A stretch of DNA of 64,000 nucleotides, from positions 62,001 through 126,000 of the forward strand of contig DATLVI010000022.1 of NCBI GenBank assembly GCA_035577545.1. Direction: 5' to 3'. A program made the translations under genes and the position numbers. The notes beneath the pieces are model-generated. The model had not been told where the DNA came from. It did not search any database and saw only the letters and a program-made list of their open reading frames with translations. This stretch comes from Verrucomicrobiia bacterium. Its GTDB lineage: Bacteria; Verrucomicrobiota; Verrucomicrobiia; Palsa-1439. The stretch's first letter is position 1, and every line of letters begins with the position of its first letter. Below are positions 15,304-23,711 of this stretch, piece by piece.

Positions 15304-16251
15304 ATGCCCCTGCCATCCGATGAAAGAATCGTTCAGCTCGCCAATGAATTGCTTAAGGTCTTTGAGGTCCTTGCCGGAAGCCACCCAGGATATCGGCCCG
15401 CGCACGCCAAAGGAATTCTGCTAAAGGGCACCTTCACCCCTGCGCGTGAGGCCGCCTCGCTCACACGCGCGCCACATATCCAGCGGGCTTCCACGCCGGT
15501 CGTTGTCCGGTTTTCGGATGGGTCGGGACTTCCCATGATCCCTGACAATGATCCGAACGCCAGCCCCAAGGGCTGCGCCATCCGTTTTTATCTGGCCGAA
15601 CATGTTCACACGGACATCGTCAGTCACTCCACGGACGGTTTCCCCGCGAAAAATGGCCAGGAGTTCCTGGAGTTCTTGCGAGCGGTGGTGGCGGGTAAGG
15701 CACCGGCGTTTTTAGCTGACCACCCGGCCGCCCTCGCCTTCGCGCAAGCCCCGAAGCCAAGCCCGGCTAGCTTCGCCACGGAAGCCTTCTTCGGCGTGAC
15801 CGCGTTTCGATTCACCAACCGGGATGGTATGGCGCGTTATGGCCGCTATCGCATCGTCCCCCGAGCAGGGCTCCAGCATCTGGACGACGAAACGGCAAAG
15901 TCCAAGGGAGCCAATTACTTGTTCGACGAGATTAAGGAACGCGTCGCTCGGAGCCCCATCCGATTCGATATCCAGGTCCAGATCGCTGAAGATGGCGATG
16001 TGGTCAATGACTCCACCGTGCACTGGCCGACGTCTCGGCCCGTCATTCCCTTGGGCACGGTCGCTTTGACGGAACTGGCTCCTGATGACGAAACGCACCG
16101 AAAAATCATCTTTGACCCGATCCCGCGCGTCGAGGGGATTGAGCCTTCTGACGACCCTCTGCTGGAGTTGCGTGCTGCCGCCTATCTGCTGAGCGGCCGC
16201 AAGCGCCGCCAGGCGATTGATTCGCACGCGACCGTGTCGGAGCCAGCGTAA
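15304..16251 (+). CDS. catalase-related heme peroxidase
   Basis: A 315-residue member of the small catalase-like family (SrpA type, usually 300-350). RPAHAKGILLKGTFTP holds the distal His near residue 34, TPVVVRFSDGSGLP is the heme-pocket strand, GCAIRFYL follows, and the C-terminal RAAAYLLSGRKRR carries the proximal Tyr region. Such proteins use peroxide for oxidation or dismutate it weakly. No signal peptide, so cytoplasmic. Shine-Dalgarno AAGGAGG precedes ATG 15304. Fits peroxide handling beside haloperoxidases. Confidence 0.82.
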   Translation: MPLPSDERIVQLANELLKVFEVLAGSHPGYRPAHAKGILLKGTFTPAREAASLTRAPHIQRASTPVVVRFSDGSGLPMIPDNDPNASPKGCAIRFYLAEHVHTDIVSHSTDGFPAKNGQEFLEFLRAVVAGKAPAFLADHPAALAFAQAPKPSPASFATEAFFGVTAFRFTNRDGMARYGRYRIVPRAGLQHLDDETAKSKGANYLFDEIKERVARSPIRFDIQVQIAEDGDVVNDSTVHWPTSRPVIPLGTVALTELAPDDETHRKIIFDPIPRVEGIEPSDDPLLELRAAAYLLSGRKRRQAIDSHATVSEPA

Positions 16252-16254
16252 AAA

Positions 16255-16268
16255 AGGGTCATGACCCT
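16255..16268. terminator. short palindrome after the catalase-like gene
   Basis: AGGGTCATGACCCT is a perfect 14-base palindrome five bases after the stop, able to form a 5-bp stem. There is no T-run after it, so termination is uncertain; it could equally be the edge of a repeat. Confidence 0.25.
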
Positions 16269-16290
16269 GCTCTTTGAATCTTGGGACCTT

Positions 16291-16385
16291 AGGACGGTCC
16301 GTCAAAAAACATAATTTGCTTCCTTCGAAGAGTTGGGGAAGCTTGTGGCCAGGCGTTGGTCGCGGAAAAATCTTAACGTAAGGAG
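16291..16385 (+). repeat. leader element copy L2
   Basis: AGGACGGTCCGTC then an 83-base core (16303-16385) closely matching L1, ending AAATCTTAACGTAAGGAG. Bases 16283-16303 form GGACC...GGTCC, and AGGACGGTCC is also the start of copy L4 at 23588. It is followed at once by the epoxide-hydrolase fragment rather than an intact gene, so the original gene was removed. Confidence 0.7.
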
Positions 16386-16394
16386 GGCATCGTA

Positions 16395-16454
16395 GGTCAC
16401 TTCGACGCCTGGAAACAACCGGAACTCCGTGGGGCGTTCAAATCATCTCGTTAA
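16395..16454 (+). pseudogene. C-terminal fragment of an epoxide hydrolase
   Basis: Nineteen codons read GHFDAWKQPEL-RGAFKSSR then TAA, matching the end of the protein at 10843-12168 (GHFAAWEQPEL...RAAFKSLR) with five residues missing. The untranslated tail ACACAACCAACC is shared too. Together with leader L2 directly upstream this marks a second epoxide-hydrolase gene reduced to its two ends. Confidence 0.7.
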
Positions 16455-16490
16455 CACACAACCAACCATCTCTCAGCGAAAGGAATCGCC

Positions 16491-17600
16491 ATGGCAACCA
16501 GAACCAGCAACGAACCGGTGAGCGGATTGAAGCAGAAACAGTCGGCGTCTACTACCGTCCGAAGTTTCGGAACAGGAGGCGCGAAGACTTATCAGGCCTG
16601 GATTGCGAAGGCAGCAAAACAGCCAATGATGCTCGAAACCGTTGACCTCGGACCGCTCGGGGCCGAGGACGTTGAAGTCGCTGTCGAACATTGCGGTTTG
16701 TGTCACTCCGATCTCTCCGCCTTGAATAATGACTGGGGCAACTCGCAGTACCCCGCGATTCTCGGCCACGAGGTCATCGGTCGGGTCGCGGCCCTGGGTC
16801 CGAATGCCAAGGGACTCAAAGTCGGGCAGCGCGTCGGTGTCGGCTGGAACTCGGGTAGCTGCATGCACTGTCACCAGTGCCTGTCGGGGAGCCAACACCT
16901 TTGCCCGGAGGCGCAACCAACCATCTTCGGTCATCGCGGTGGGTTCGCGACCCACATCCGCGCGCATTGGGCCTGGACCATCCCGCTGCCGGAAAAGCTG
17001 AACTTCGCCGACGCTGGGCCGCTCCTGTGCGGGGGTATCACCGTCTTCTCGCCGCTGAGCATGCATGCGAAGCCGACCGACCGGGTGGGAATCATCGGCA
17101 TCGGCGGGCTGGGACACATGGCCGTGAAGTTCGCCGCCGCGTACGGCTGCGACGTGACCGCGTTCACATCAAACGAGAGTAAGTTCGAGGAAGCGAAGGG
17201 TTTCGGGGCAAACCACGTCGTTTCGAGCAGGGACTCGGCGGCGATCAAGAAACTCGCCGGTAGCTTCGACCTCCTGATCAGCACCGTCAACGTGAAGCTC
17301 GATTGGGATGCGATGATCGGCGCGCTCGCGCCAAACGGTCGCTTGCACGTCGTCGGTGCTGTCCTTGAACCGATCCCGGTCGCAGCCTTCTCGCTTATCC
17401 TGCAGCAGCGTAGTATCTCCGGTTCCCCGGCGGGATCGCCGGTGGCGATCACAACAATGCTCGACTTTGCTTCACGGCACAATGTCGCGCCGCAGACCGA
17501 ACACTTCCCGATGAGCAAACTCAACGAGGCCTTCGCCCGACTGGAATCAGGCAAGGCCCGTTACCGGATTGTTCTGGACGCGGATTTCCAATCCGTCTGA
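16491..17600 (+). CDS. zinc-dependent alcohol dehydrogenase (CAD/YahK type)
   Basis: A 369-residue medium-chain dehydrogenase. CGLCHSDLSALNN has the catalytic-zinc Cys, GHEVIGRV the His/Glu pair, CMHCHQCLSGSQHLCPE the structural-zinc cysteines, and GIGGLGHMAVKFA the NADP-binding loop. This pattern is the cinnamyl-alcohol/YahK aldehyde reductase subgroup, which reduces broad aldehydes with NADPH. The first ~30 residues are extra compared with relatives; AAGGAATCGCC precedes ATG 16491. Nine bases separate it from the SDR, suggesting one transcript. Confidence 0.87.
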   Translation: MATRTSNEPVSGLKQKQSASTTVRSFGTGGAKTYQAWIAKAAKQPMMLETVDLGPLGAEDVEVAVEHCGLCHSDLSALNNDWGNSQYPAILGHEVIGRVAALGPNAKGLKVGQRVGVGWNSGSCMHCHQCLSGSQHLCPEAQPTIFGHRGGFATHIRAHWAWTIPLPEKLNFADAGPLLCGGITVFSPLSMHAKPTDRVGIIGIGGLGHMAVKFAAAYGCDVTAFTSNESKFEEAKGFGANHVVSSRDSAAIKKLAGSFDLLISTVNVKLDWDAMIGALAPNGRLHVVGAVLEPIPVAAFSLILQQRSISGSPAGSPVAITTMLDFASRHNVAPQTEHFPMSKLNEAFARLESGKARYRIVLDADFQSV

Positions 17601-17608
17601 CCACAGCC

Positions 17609-18337
17609 ATGAGCGGCCCACGAAAAACAGCCATCGTGACCGGAGCTTCGCAGGGGATCGGCGCAGGAATCGTGAAAGCGTTTGTCGAACGGGGGTTCAA
17701 CGTCGTCGCCAATTCCCGGAAGATGACTCAATCCGCCGAGGTCGTGGCTTCCGACCACGTCGCGTTGGTGGACGGCCACATCGGCGATCCGGCCACTGCC
17801 GCCCGGATCGTCGAGACAGCCCTGTCTCGCTTTAAGTCGATCGACGCACTGGTCAATAACGCCGGCATCTTCTTCACGAAGCCGTTCACCGACTTCACGG
17901 CCGATGACTTCAACTCGCTCGTTTCGACGAACCTCGAGGGCTTCCTGTACGTCACCCAACTCGCGGTCAAACAAATGTTGGCGCAGAAAACCGGCGGGAG
18001 CGTTGTGACCATAACCGCTGCGCTGGCCGCAAATCCGATCGCTGGCGTGAAGGCCTCCGTGCCCATGATCACCAAGGGTGGCCTCGATACGATTACGAAA
18101 CACCTGGCAATCGAGTATGCGAAGGACGGGATTCGCTTCAATGCCGTCGCTCCGGGCGTCGTCGATACTCCGCTTCACAAAAACGACCCGAAGGAGGCTC
18201 TTCAATCACTAAGCCCGATGGGTGTTCTTTCCAGTGTTAAAGACGTTGTCGACGCCGTCATGTATTTGACGGAAGCGCGCACGGTTACGGGAGAAATTCT
18301 GAACGTCGATAGCGGCGCTCACATCGGCCGTTGGTAA
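17609..18337 (+). CDS. short-chain dehydrogenase with altered active site
   Basis: A 242-residue SDR: TGASQGIGAGI is the cofactor loop (residues 11-21), NNAG is at about 87-90, and the C-terminus keeps the GxxxxVDGG-like end. The catalytic Tyr of the YxxxK motif is absent: the segment reads SVPMITKGG, so Pro stands four residues before the conserved Lys. Ser/Asn positions are also unusual (VTITAALA). Either an inactive/redirected SDR or a subfamily with different chemistry. Ends 18 bases before the flavoprotein. Confidence 0.8.
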   Translation: MSGPRKTAIVTGASQGIGAGIVKAFVERGFNVVANSRKMTQSAEVVASDHVALVDGHIGDPATAARIVETALSRFKSIDALVNNAGIFFTKPFTDFTADDFNSLVSTNLEGFLYVTQLAVKQMLAQKTGGSVVTITAALAANPIAGVKASVPMITKGGLDTITKHLAIEYAKDGIRFNAVAPGVVDTPLHKNDPKEALQSLSPMGVLSSVKDVVDAVMYLTEARTVTGEILNVDSGAHIGRW

Positions 18338-18354
18338 TTGAAAGGAGATTCATA

Positions 18355-19749
18355 ATGGCATTGGAGCAGTGTCACAATCTCGTGATCGGAAGCGGTGTGG
18401 CGGGAAAGCTCCTCTCTTGGAATCTAGCGAAGATGGGACAGAAAACGGTCGTGGTCGAACGCTCGATGATCGGGGGGTCTTGTCCGAATGTGGCTTGTCT
18501 GCCGAGCAAGAATGTCGTTTATAGCGCCAAGACCGTTTCCCTCGTGGATCCAAAGACCGGACTGGGAGTGGTGACCGGTCAGACCCGTGTCGATATGGCC
18601 GGCGTCGCTCGCCGCAAACGTAAGATGGTCGAGGATCTGATCAAGCTCCACCTCGACGAGTTCAAAGCCAGCGGTGCGGAGCTGGTCATGGGCGAAGCCC
18701 GCTTCACCGAGCCGAAGACCGTGGATGTGACCCTGAACGCCGGCGGGACACGCCGCCTGCGCGGTGAGCGTGTCTTCCTTGATGTTGGCACGCGCGCCAC
18801 CATACCGCAGGTGCCCGGACTTGACGCCGCCATGCCGATGACGCATGTCGAAGCGCTCAATCTCGAACGGTTGCCCGAACATCTCGTCATTATTGGCGGG
18901 GGCTATGTCGGTCTGGAGTTTGCTCAGGCGATGCAGCGCTTCGGCAGCCGCGTCACGATCGTTCAGCACGGGAAACAACTGCTCGAACGAGAGGATCCGG
19001 ACGTGGCAGAGGCGCTCTTGGAATTGATGAAAGACGAAGGCATCGAGGTACTGCTGGAAGCTGAAGTTCTGCGTGTCACGGGCCGATCCGGTGCCAGTGT
19101 CCAATTTCAACTACGCGTTGGAGGATCAGACAAAGCTCTCAATGCCTCCGACATTCTGGTAGCAGCAGGCCGAACACCCAACACGGATCGGCTTGACACG
19201 GCCAGGGGAAACATTCGCCTGGATTCACATGGCTATATTCAGGTCAACGAAAGGCTCCAGACGAGCGTCGCGGACGTGTGGGCGATGGGGGAATGCGCCG
19301 GCAGCCCGAAATTTACGCACGTCGGCGCCGACGACTGCCGTGTTGTCCTGGATAACCTCGCCGGCGGCAATCGCACGACGCGCGATCGGCTCATTCCTTA
19401 TTGTCTGTTCACCGACCCGGAACTGGCCCATGTCGGCATGAATGAATCCGAGGCGAAGGCCAGGCACGTTACTTATCGCCTGGTCTCACTTCCAATGTCA
19501 CACGTGTTGCGAATGCGCACACTTTCACAGACGCGAGGTTTCTGCAAAGCGTTGATCGGGACCGATGATCGTATTCTGGGTTTCACCGCCTTCGGTGCCG
19601 AGGCGAGCGAAATGATGGCGGTTGTCCAGACCGCGATCATCGGTGGCATGCCCTACGCCGCCCTCCGGGACGCGATCTTCACCCATCCGACCGCTGCTGA
19701 GGGATTGGGAAGCCTGTTCGCGAGCACTCCCATATCCGCGACAACTTAA
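18355..19749 (+). CDS. class I pyridine nucleotide-disulfide oxidoreductase
   Basis: Start ATG 18355 is chosen because GAAAGGAG lies nine bases upstream; an upstream frame opening at 18331 overlaps the SDR. The 464-residue flavoprotein has the FAD loop GSGVAGKLLSWNLA, redox-active GGSCPNVACLPSKN (CxxxxC), an NAD loop GGGYVGLEFA, the second FAD motif ADVWAMGECA and a dimerisation domain ending in HPTAAEGL. Closest in layout to mercuric-reductase/dihydrolipoamide-dehydrogenase-like proteins; no MerA N-terminal metal domain or C-terminal Cys pair, so mercury reduction is not supported. Confidence 0.86.
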   Translation: MALEQCHNLVIGSGVAGKLLSWNLAKMGQKTVVVERSMIGGSCPNVACLPSKNVVYSAKTVSLVDPKTGLGVVTGQTRVDMAGVARRKRKMVEDLIKLHLDEFKASGAELVMGEARFTEPKTVDVTLNAGGTRRLRGERVFLDVGTRATIPQVPGLDAAMPMTHVEALNLERLPEHLVIIGGGYVGLEFAQAMQRFGSRVTIVQHGKQLLEREDPDVAEALLELMKDEGIEVLLEAEVLRVTGRSGASVQFQLRVGGSDKALNASDILVAAGRTPNTDRLDTARGNIRLDSHGYIQVNERLQTSVADVWAMGECAGSPKFTHVGADDCRVVLDNLAGGNRTTRDRLIPYCLFTDPELAHVGMNESEAKARHVTYRLVSLPMSHVLRMRTLSQTRGFCKALIGTDDRILGFTAFGAEASEMMAVVQTAIIGGMPYAALRDAIFTHPTAAEGLGSLFASTPISATT

Positions 19750-19766
19750 TAAAAGGAGCTATCGTC

Positions 19767-20243
19767 ATGACCACAAGCACAACCACCGCCGAGGGCCGTC
19801 TCGCCGAACTCGGCATCAAGCTCCCCACGCCGCCGGAACCGTTTGGCACCTATGCGGAAGCGGTGCAGACAGGCAACCTGCTCTTTCTGACTGGGATGCT
19901 TCCTACGGAAGGCCGCGCGCCGAAATTCATCGGGCGCGTCGGTGCGGAGCTAGATGTGGAAGCCGGGCGCAAGGCGGCTCACCTCGCGGCGCTCAACGCC
20001 CTCGCGGTTGCGCGACAGCATTTGGGTTCGCTCGATAAAGTGACGCGGATCGTCCGGCTTGGTGTGTCGGTCGCGACTTCGGGTGACGTCCGCGATCAAC
20101 CAAAAGTCGCCGATGGCGCTTCGGACTTGCTGCAAGACGTTTTCGGAAAAGACAAGAATCCTTGCCGCCTGGTGGTTGGCGTCGCCAGTCTTCCACTCGG
20201 CACCCCGGTCGAGTTGGAAGTTATTTTTGAGGTGAAGCTGTGA
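19767..20243 (+). CDS. RidA-family protein
   Basis: A 158-residue YjgF/YER057c/RidA homologue of the longer subgroup: YAEAVQTGNLLFLTGMLPTEG, then AALNALAVARQHLGSLDKVTRIVRLGVSV, and C-terminal PCRLVVGVASLPLGTPVELEVIFEV with the substrate-binding Arg. RidA proteins hydrolyse reactive enamines/imines. AAAAGGAG precedes ATG 19767, 17 bases after the flavoprotein. It fits a cluster that deals with reactive carbonyl or peroxide chemistry. Confidence 0.88.
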   Translation: MTTSTTTAEGRLAELGIKLPTPPEPFGTYAEAVQTGNLLFLTGMLPTEGRAPKFIGRVGAELDVEAGRKAAHLAALNALAVARQHLGSLDKVTRIVRLGVSVATSGDVRDQPKVADGASDLLQDVFGKDKNPCRLVVGVASLPLGTPVELEVIFEVKL

Positions 20244-20273
20244 TCCAATGATCTTTGTTCATCCCTGGGCTCG

Positions 20274-21635
20274 GTGTACTATCGATTAGATTTTGTGGAA
20301 TTAGCCTCTCCCACAGCCGAGCGCGCAACAAATCGCCGCGGTGCGCGGATCGTCGTCGCCACGTACGGCTCGTTGGGCGACCTGTACCCGTACATCGCCA
20401 TTGCCCTCGGCCTCAAGGCACGCGGACATGAGGCAATCGTCGCAACCGGCGAATGCTACCGAAAGAAAATCGAGGCGCTGGGAATCGGCTTCCGGCCAGT
20501 GCGACCGGACAGTGACTGGGTGACCGACCCCGAGGTGATGCGGCGAATGATGCACCCCCGCTGGGGTCTGGTCCGAGTCATTCGAGAAATCTGGCTGCCG
20601 GCGTTGCGAGAGACTTACGGAGATACATTGAAGGCAGCGGAAGGAGCGGACTTTCTGCTTGCGATGCAAGCCAACTATGCCGGTTCGCTTGTTGCCGAGA
20701 AGAAAGGTATTCCCTGGGCCTCAGCAATGCACATTCCACTCGGCTTCTCTTCGGCCTACGACCCTTCGCTGCTGCCCGGCTTTGAGGGTCTGTCGAAGCA
20801 ATTCCGCCGGCTCGGCCCGACCTTCTGGAAGCCGTTGCGAAGTTTTCTCAAGCGGGCGGCGCGGGGCTGGGCCAGGCCGTTGTACCGTTTACGCGATGAA
20901 ATCGGCCTGCCGCCCGACACGACCGTAAGCCCGCTGACCGATGGCCATGCTCCGTTGCTCCACTTGGCTTTGTTCTCCAAACGGCTCGCCGACAAGCAAC
21001 CCGACTGGCCACCGCAAACCGTCGTCACCGGATTCCCGTGGTATGACGGGGATGGCGAAGCTGGCTTGCCGCCCGCTCTCAACCGATTTCTGGACGAGGG
21101 TCCGCCGCCCATCGTATTCACACTCGGTACGGCCGTGGCGGAAGACCACAGCGCGCGGGAATTCTTCGAACACAGCGCCGCCGCCGCGAAGTTGTTGGGC
21201 CGCCGAGCGGTCCTCATCCTCAAAGACCCTCATAACCGACCCGCGACATTGTCAGAGGGTGTCGCGGCCTTCGACTACGCCCGGTTCTCTGAACTGTTTC
21301 TGCGCGCAGGTGTCATCGTCCACCACGGCGGGATCGGCACGACGGGGCTGGCGATGCGGTCCGGGCGTCCCATGCTGGTGATGCCCTGCGCGTGGGACCA
21401 GCCGGACAATGCCGAGCGCGCCGCCCGGCTGGGCATCGCCCGCATTATTCCCCGCCACCGCTACACCGCCGCCCGCGTTGCGGCCGAGCTACGACACCTG
21501 CTCGACGATCCGTCCTACGCACGGCGCGCATCGGAGATCGGCAAGCAGGTAAGCCAGGAAGACGGCGTGCAGCTTGCCTGTGACGCTTTATTAGGAGTGC
21601 TTCAGGCGTCCAACTCTAACAGGAAGTTTTCTTAA
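20274..21635 (+). CDS. UGT-type glycosyltransferase (GT1 fold)
   Basis: A 453-residue GT-B enzyme. IVVATYGSLGDLYPYIAIALGLKARGHE opens the N-terminal Rossmann domain (residues 26-53), and HHGGIGTTGLAMRSGRPMLVMPCAWDQPDNAERAARLG (near 349-386) is the nucleotide-sugar binding signature of sterol/macrolide glycosyltransferases. A GTG at 20274 is the first start; a later start nearer the conserved region is possible as no clear ribosome site is visible. Acceptor unknown. The stop is followed by partial leader L3. Confidence 0.82.
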   Translation: MYYRLDFVELASPTAERATNRRGARIVVATYGSLGDLYPYIAIALGLKARGHEAIVATGECYRKKIEALGIGFRPVRPDSDWVTDPEVMRRMMHPRWGLVRVIREIWLPALRETYGDTLKAAEGADFLLAMQANYAGSLVAEKKGIPWASAMHIPLGFSSAYDPSLLPGFEGLSKQFRRLGPTFWKPLRSFLKRAARGWARPLYRLRDEIGLPPDTTVSPLTDGHAPLLHLALFSKRLADKQPDWPPQTVVTGFPWYDGDGEAGLPPALNRFLDEGPPPIVFTLGTAVAEDHSAREFFEHSAAAAKLLGRRAVLILKDPHNRPATLSEGVAAFDYARFSELFLRAGVIVHHGGIGTTGLAMRSGRPMLVMPCAWDQPDNAERAARLGIARIIPRHRYTAARVAAELRHLLDDPSYARRASEIGKQVSQEDGVQLACDALLGVLQASNSNRKFS

Positions 21636-21637
21636 GA

Positions 21638-21680
21638 TTTGTTTGCATCGTCCAAAAAATTGGGGAATCTTTTTCACTAG
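21638..21680 (+). repeat. leader element, partial copy L3
   Basis: TTTGTTTGCATCGTCCAAAA and TTGGGGAATC match the first third of L1 (TTTGCATCCTCCAAA-GAGTTGGGGAA); the remainder is replaced by ACTAGGGCCC before AAGGAG and ATG 21698. A shortened or degraded copy serving the aldo-keto reductase. Confidence 0.5.
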
Positions 21681-21697
21681 GGCCCAAGGAGACAATA

Positions 21698-22642
21698 ATG
21701 CTGGCCACTGACGACCTTCGCTATACGAAGATACCTCTCAACAACGGCTCCGGTGCCGTCCCCGCACTCGGCTTTGGCACACTCATTCCCGACTCCGTCG
21801 CAACCAGGGTCGCGACCAGGGCGGCGCTGGAAGCAGGATTTCGCCTGCTCGACACTGCGGAACGTTACCGAACCGAAAAAGAGGTCGGGGAAGCGATGCA
21901 GGAAGTGTTCAAGGAAGGGAGGGTCAAGCGGGAGGACGTGGTTGTCGTCACGAAGCTCTGGAATACTAATCATCGTCCGGAACGCGTCAAACCCGCTTTC
22001 GAGGCAAGTCTCCAGAAACTCCAACTCGAGTTCGTCGATCTCTATCTCATCCACACCCCTTTTGCCTTCCAACCTGGAGACGAGCAAGACCCAAGGGATG
22101 CAAACGGCGCGGTGATCTATGACAAAGGGGTGACGTTGCTCGATACCTGGAGGGCGCTGGAGACACTGGTGGACGAAGGCAGGTGCAAGGCTATCGGATT
22201 ATCCGATGTCAGTCTGGAACAGGCGAAAGGAATCTTTGATGCCGCGAGGATCAAGCCCGCGGTAGTTCACGTCGAATCCCATCCGTACCTTCCGGAATGG
22301 GATCTTTTGAACTATTGCAAAAAGAATGGCATCGTGCTGCAAGCATTCGCCGCGCTGGGGCATGGCATGGAGCCCCGGTTGCTGGAAGATCCTGTCATCA
22401 CCGCCATCGCCAGGCGAGTCAACAAGACCCCGGCGCAGGTTTTGCTCGCTTGGGCTATCCAGCGCGGGACGGCTCTCCTGACCACCTCGAAGACTTCCGC
22501 CCGCATCAAGGAGAACTTCGACGTCTCAGCCATTCCTGAAGACGCCATGAGGGAGATCACTGAAGGAATCAAGACTCGGGTCCGGCTTAATTCCGTCGTG
22601 GAAACCGGCGTTCCCGGGTTTATTCCAAGAGAAAAGCGATGA
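21698..22642 (+). CDS. aldo-keto reductase
   Basis: A 314-residue AKR with the full tetrad: Asp and Tyr in FRLLDTAERYRTE (residues 46-58), Lys in VVVTKLW, His in DLYLIHTPF. NADPH-binding is suggested by LLTTSKTSARIKENFD near the C-terminus. Reduces aldehydes/ketones in the cytoplasm. AAGGAG is ten bases before the ATG. Its stop overlaps the start of the next hydrolase (ATGA), so the two are coupled. Confidence 0.88.
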   Translation: MLATDDLRYTKIPLNNGSGAVPALGFGTLIPDSVATRVATRAALEAGFRLLDTAERYRTEKEVGEAMQEVFKEGRVKREDVVVVTKLWNTNHRPERVKPAFEASLQKLQLEFVDLYLIHTPFAFQPGDEQDPRDANGAVIYDKGVTLLDTWRALETLVDEGRCKAIGLSDVSLEQAKGIFDAARIKPAVVHVESHPYLPEWDLLNYCKKNGIVLQAFAALGHGMEPRLLEDPVITAIARRVNKTPAQVLLAWAIQRGTALLTTSKTSARIKENFDVSAIPEDAMREITEGIKTRVRLNSVVETGVPGFIPREKR

Positions 22643-23589
22643 TGAGAAAGCAATCGCTTCAACTTGGTCTGGTCGCCATGCTCATTCTATGTGGCAATGT
22701 GCTCGCTCAGTCAAAGGAGTCTGCCATGACCCAACCCACCTCGTACCGTACCGTAAAAATCGACGGACTCTCCATCTTCTACCGCGAGGCCGGACCGAAA
22801 GACGCCCCAACCCTTCTGCTGCTTCATGGACTCCCGTCGTCATCCCGCATGTTCGAACCGCTCTTCGCCCGGCTCTCCGATCGCTATCACCTGGTCGCTC
22901 CCGACTATCCGGGCTTCGGACACAGCGACGCGCCGACGCCGAAAGAATTTTCCTACACCTTCGACAACATCGCCAACGTGATGAACCACTTCACCGAGGC
23001 CTTGAACCTGACGAAGTACACCCTCTACATGCAGGACTACGGTGGCCCCGTCGGTTTTCGGATGGCGCTCGCCCACCCGGATCGCGTCGAAGCCCTGATC
23101 GTCCAGGATGCTGTTGCCCACAACGAAGGCCTCGGCGCGAACTGGAAGACCAGGCGCGCGTTCTGGGCGGACCGCGCCTCAAACGAAGCCGCATTACGTA
23201 AGAACCTGCTCTCCCTCGAGACCACACGGACGCGGCATGTGGGCAATGACCCACACCTCGAGAGGTACGATCCCGATCTTTGGACCGACGAATACGCGTT
23301 CCTGAACAAGCCCGGCGAAGCCGACATCCAGACCGATCTATTCTACGACTACCGCACCAACGTGGACTCCTACCCCAAGTGGCAGGCCTGGATGCAAAAG
23401 ACCCAGCCGCGCCTGCTGGTGATCTGGGGGAAATACGAACTCTCGTTCGACCCCTCGGAGCCGGAAGCCTATCGCCGCGACGTGCCGAAGGCGGAAGTGC
23501 ACGTCGTCGATGGCGGGCACTTTGCCCTCGATACCGCCGCCGATGAAATCGCCAATCTCGTCCGCCGTTTCCTGTCGAACAAACCCTAG
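22639..23589 (+). CDS. exported alpha/beta hydrolase, haloalkane-dehalogenase-like
   Basis: A 316-residue protein with a signal peptide (residues 1-23, VLA-Q). LLLLHGLPSSSRMF forms the oxyanion region, YMQDYGGPVGFRMA places nucleophile Asp near 133, and DGGHFALDTAADE has His near 294. The Asp nucleophile again points to epoxide-hydrolase/dehalogenase chemistry. An internal ATG (MTQPTSYRTV, preceded by AAAGGAG) at about 22726 could give a cytoplasmic form without signal peptide. Coupled to the AKR. Confidence 0.83.
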   Translation: MMRKQSLQLGLVAMLILCGNVLAQSKESAMTQPTSYRTVKIDGLSIFYREAGPKDAPTLLLLHGLPSSSRMFEPLFARLSDRYHLVAPDYPGFGHSDAPTPKEFSYTFDNIANVMNHFTEALNLTKYTLYMQDYGGPVGFRMALAHPDRVEALIVQDAVAHNEGLGANWKTRRAFWADRASNEAALRKNLLSLETTRTRHVGNDPHLERYDPDLWTDEYAFLNKPGEADIQTDLFYDYRTNVDSYPKWQAWMQKTQPRLLVIWGKYELSFDPSEPEAYRRDVPKAEVHVVDGGHFALDTAADEIANLVRRFLSNKP

Positions 23590-23704
23590 GACGGTCCCTC
23601 AAAAATAAATTTGCAACCTTCGAAAACTTGAGGAACTGTGCAGAACAAGGCGTTGATCGTGGCGAAAAATCTATTTCGACGAGAGCTAACGAACAAGAAA
23701 GGAG
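23587..23704 (+). repeat. leader element copy L4
   Basis: Begins within the stop of the preceding gene with TAGGACGGTCCCTCAAAAAT, like L2, continues AAATTTGCAACCTTCGAAAAC and AAGGCGTTGATCG, GGCGAAAAATCT, then diverges and ends AAGAAAGGAG. It leads into the haloperoxidase ATG at 23712. More diverged than L1 and L2. Confidence 0.6.
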
Positions 23705-23711
23705 AAGTACA

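Noticed and set aside
18355-19749. mercuric reductase
   Set aside because: The CxxxxC centre is shared with all class I disulfide reductases; N-terminal HMA domain and C-terminal Cys pair are absent.
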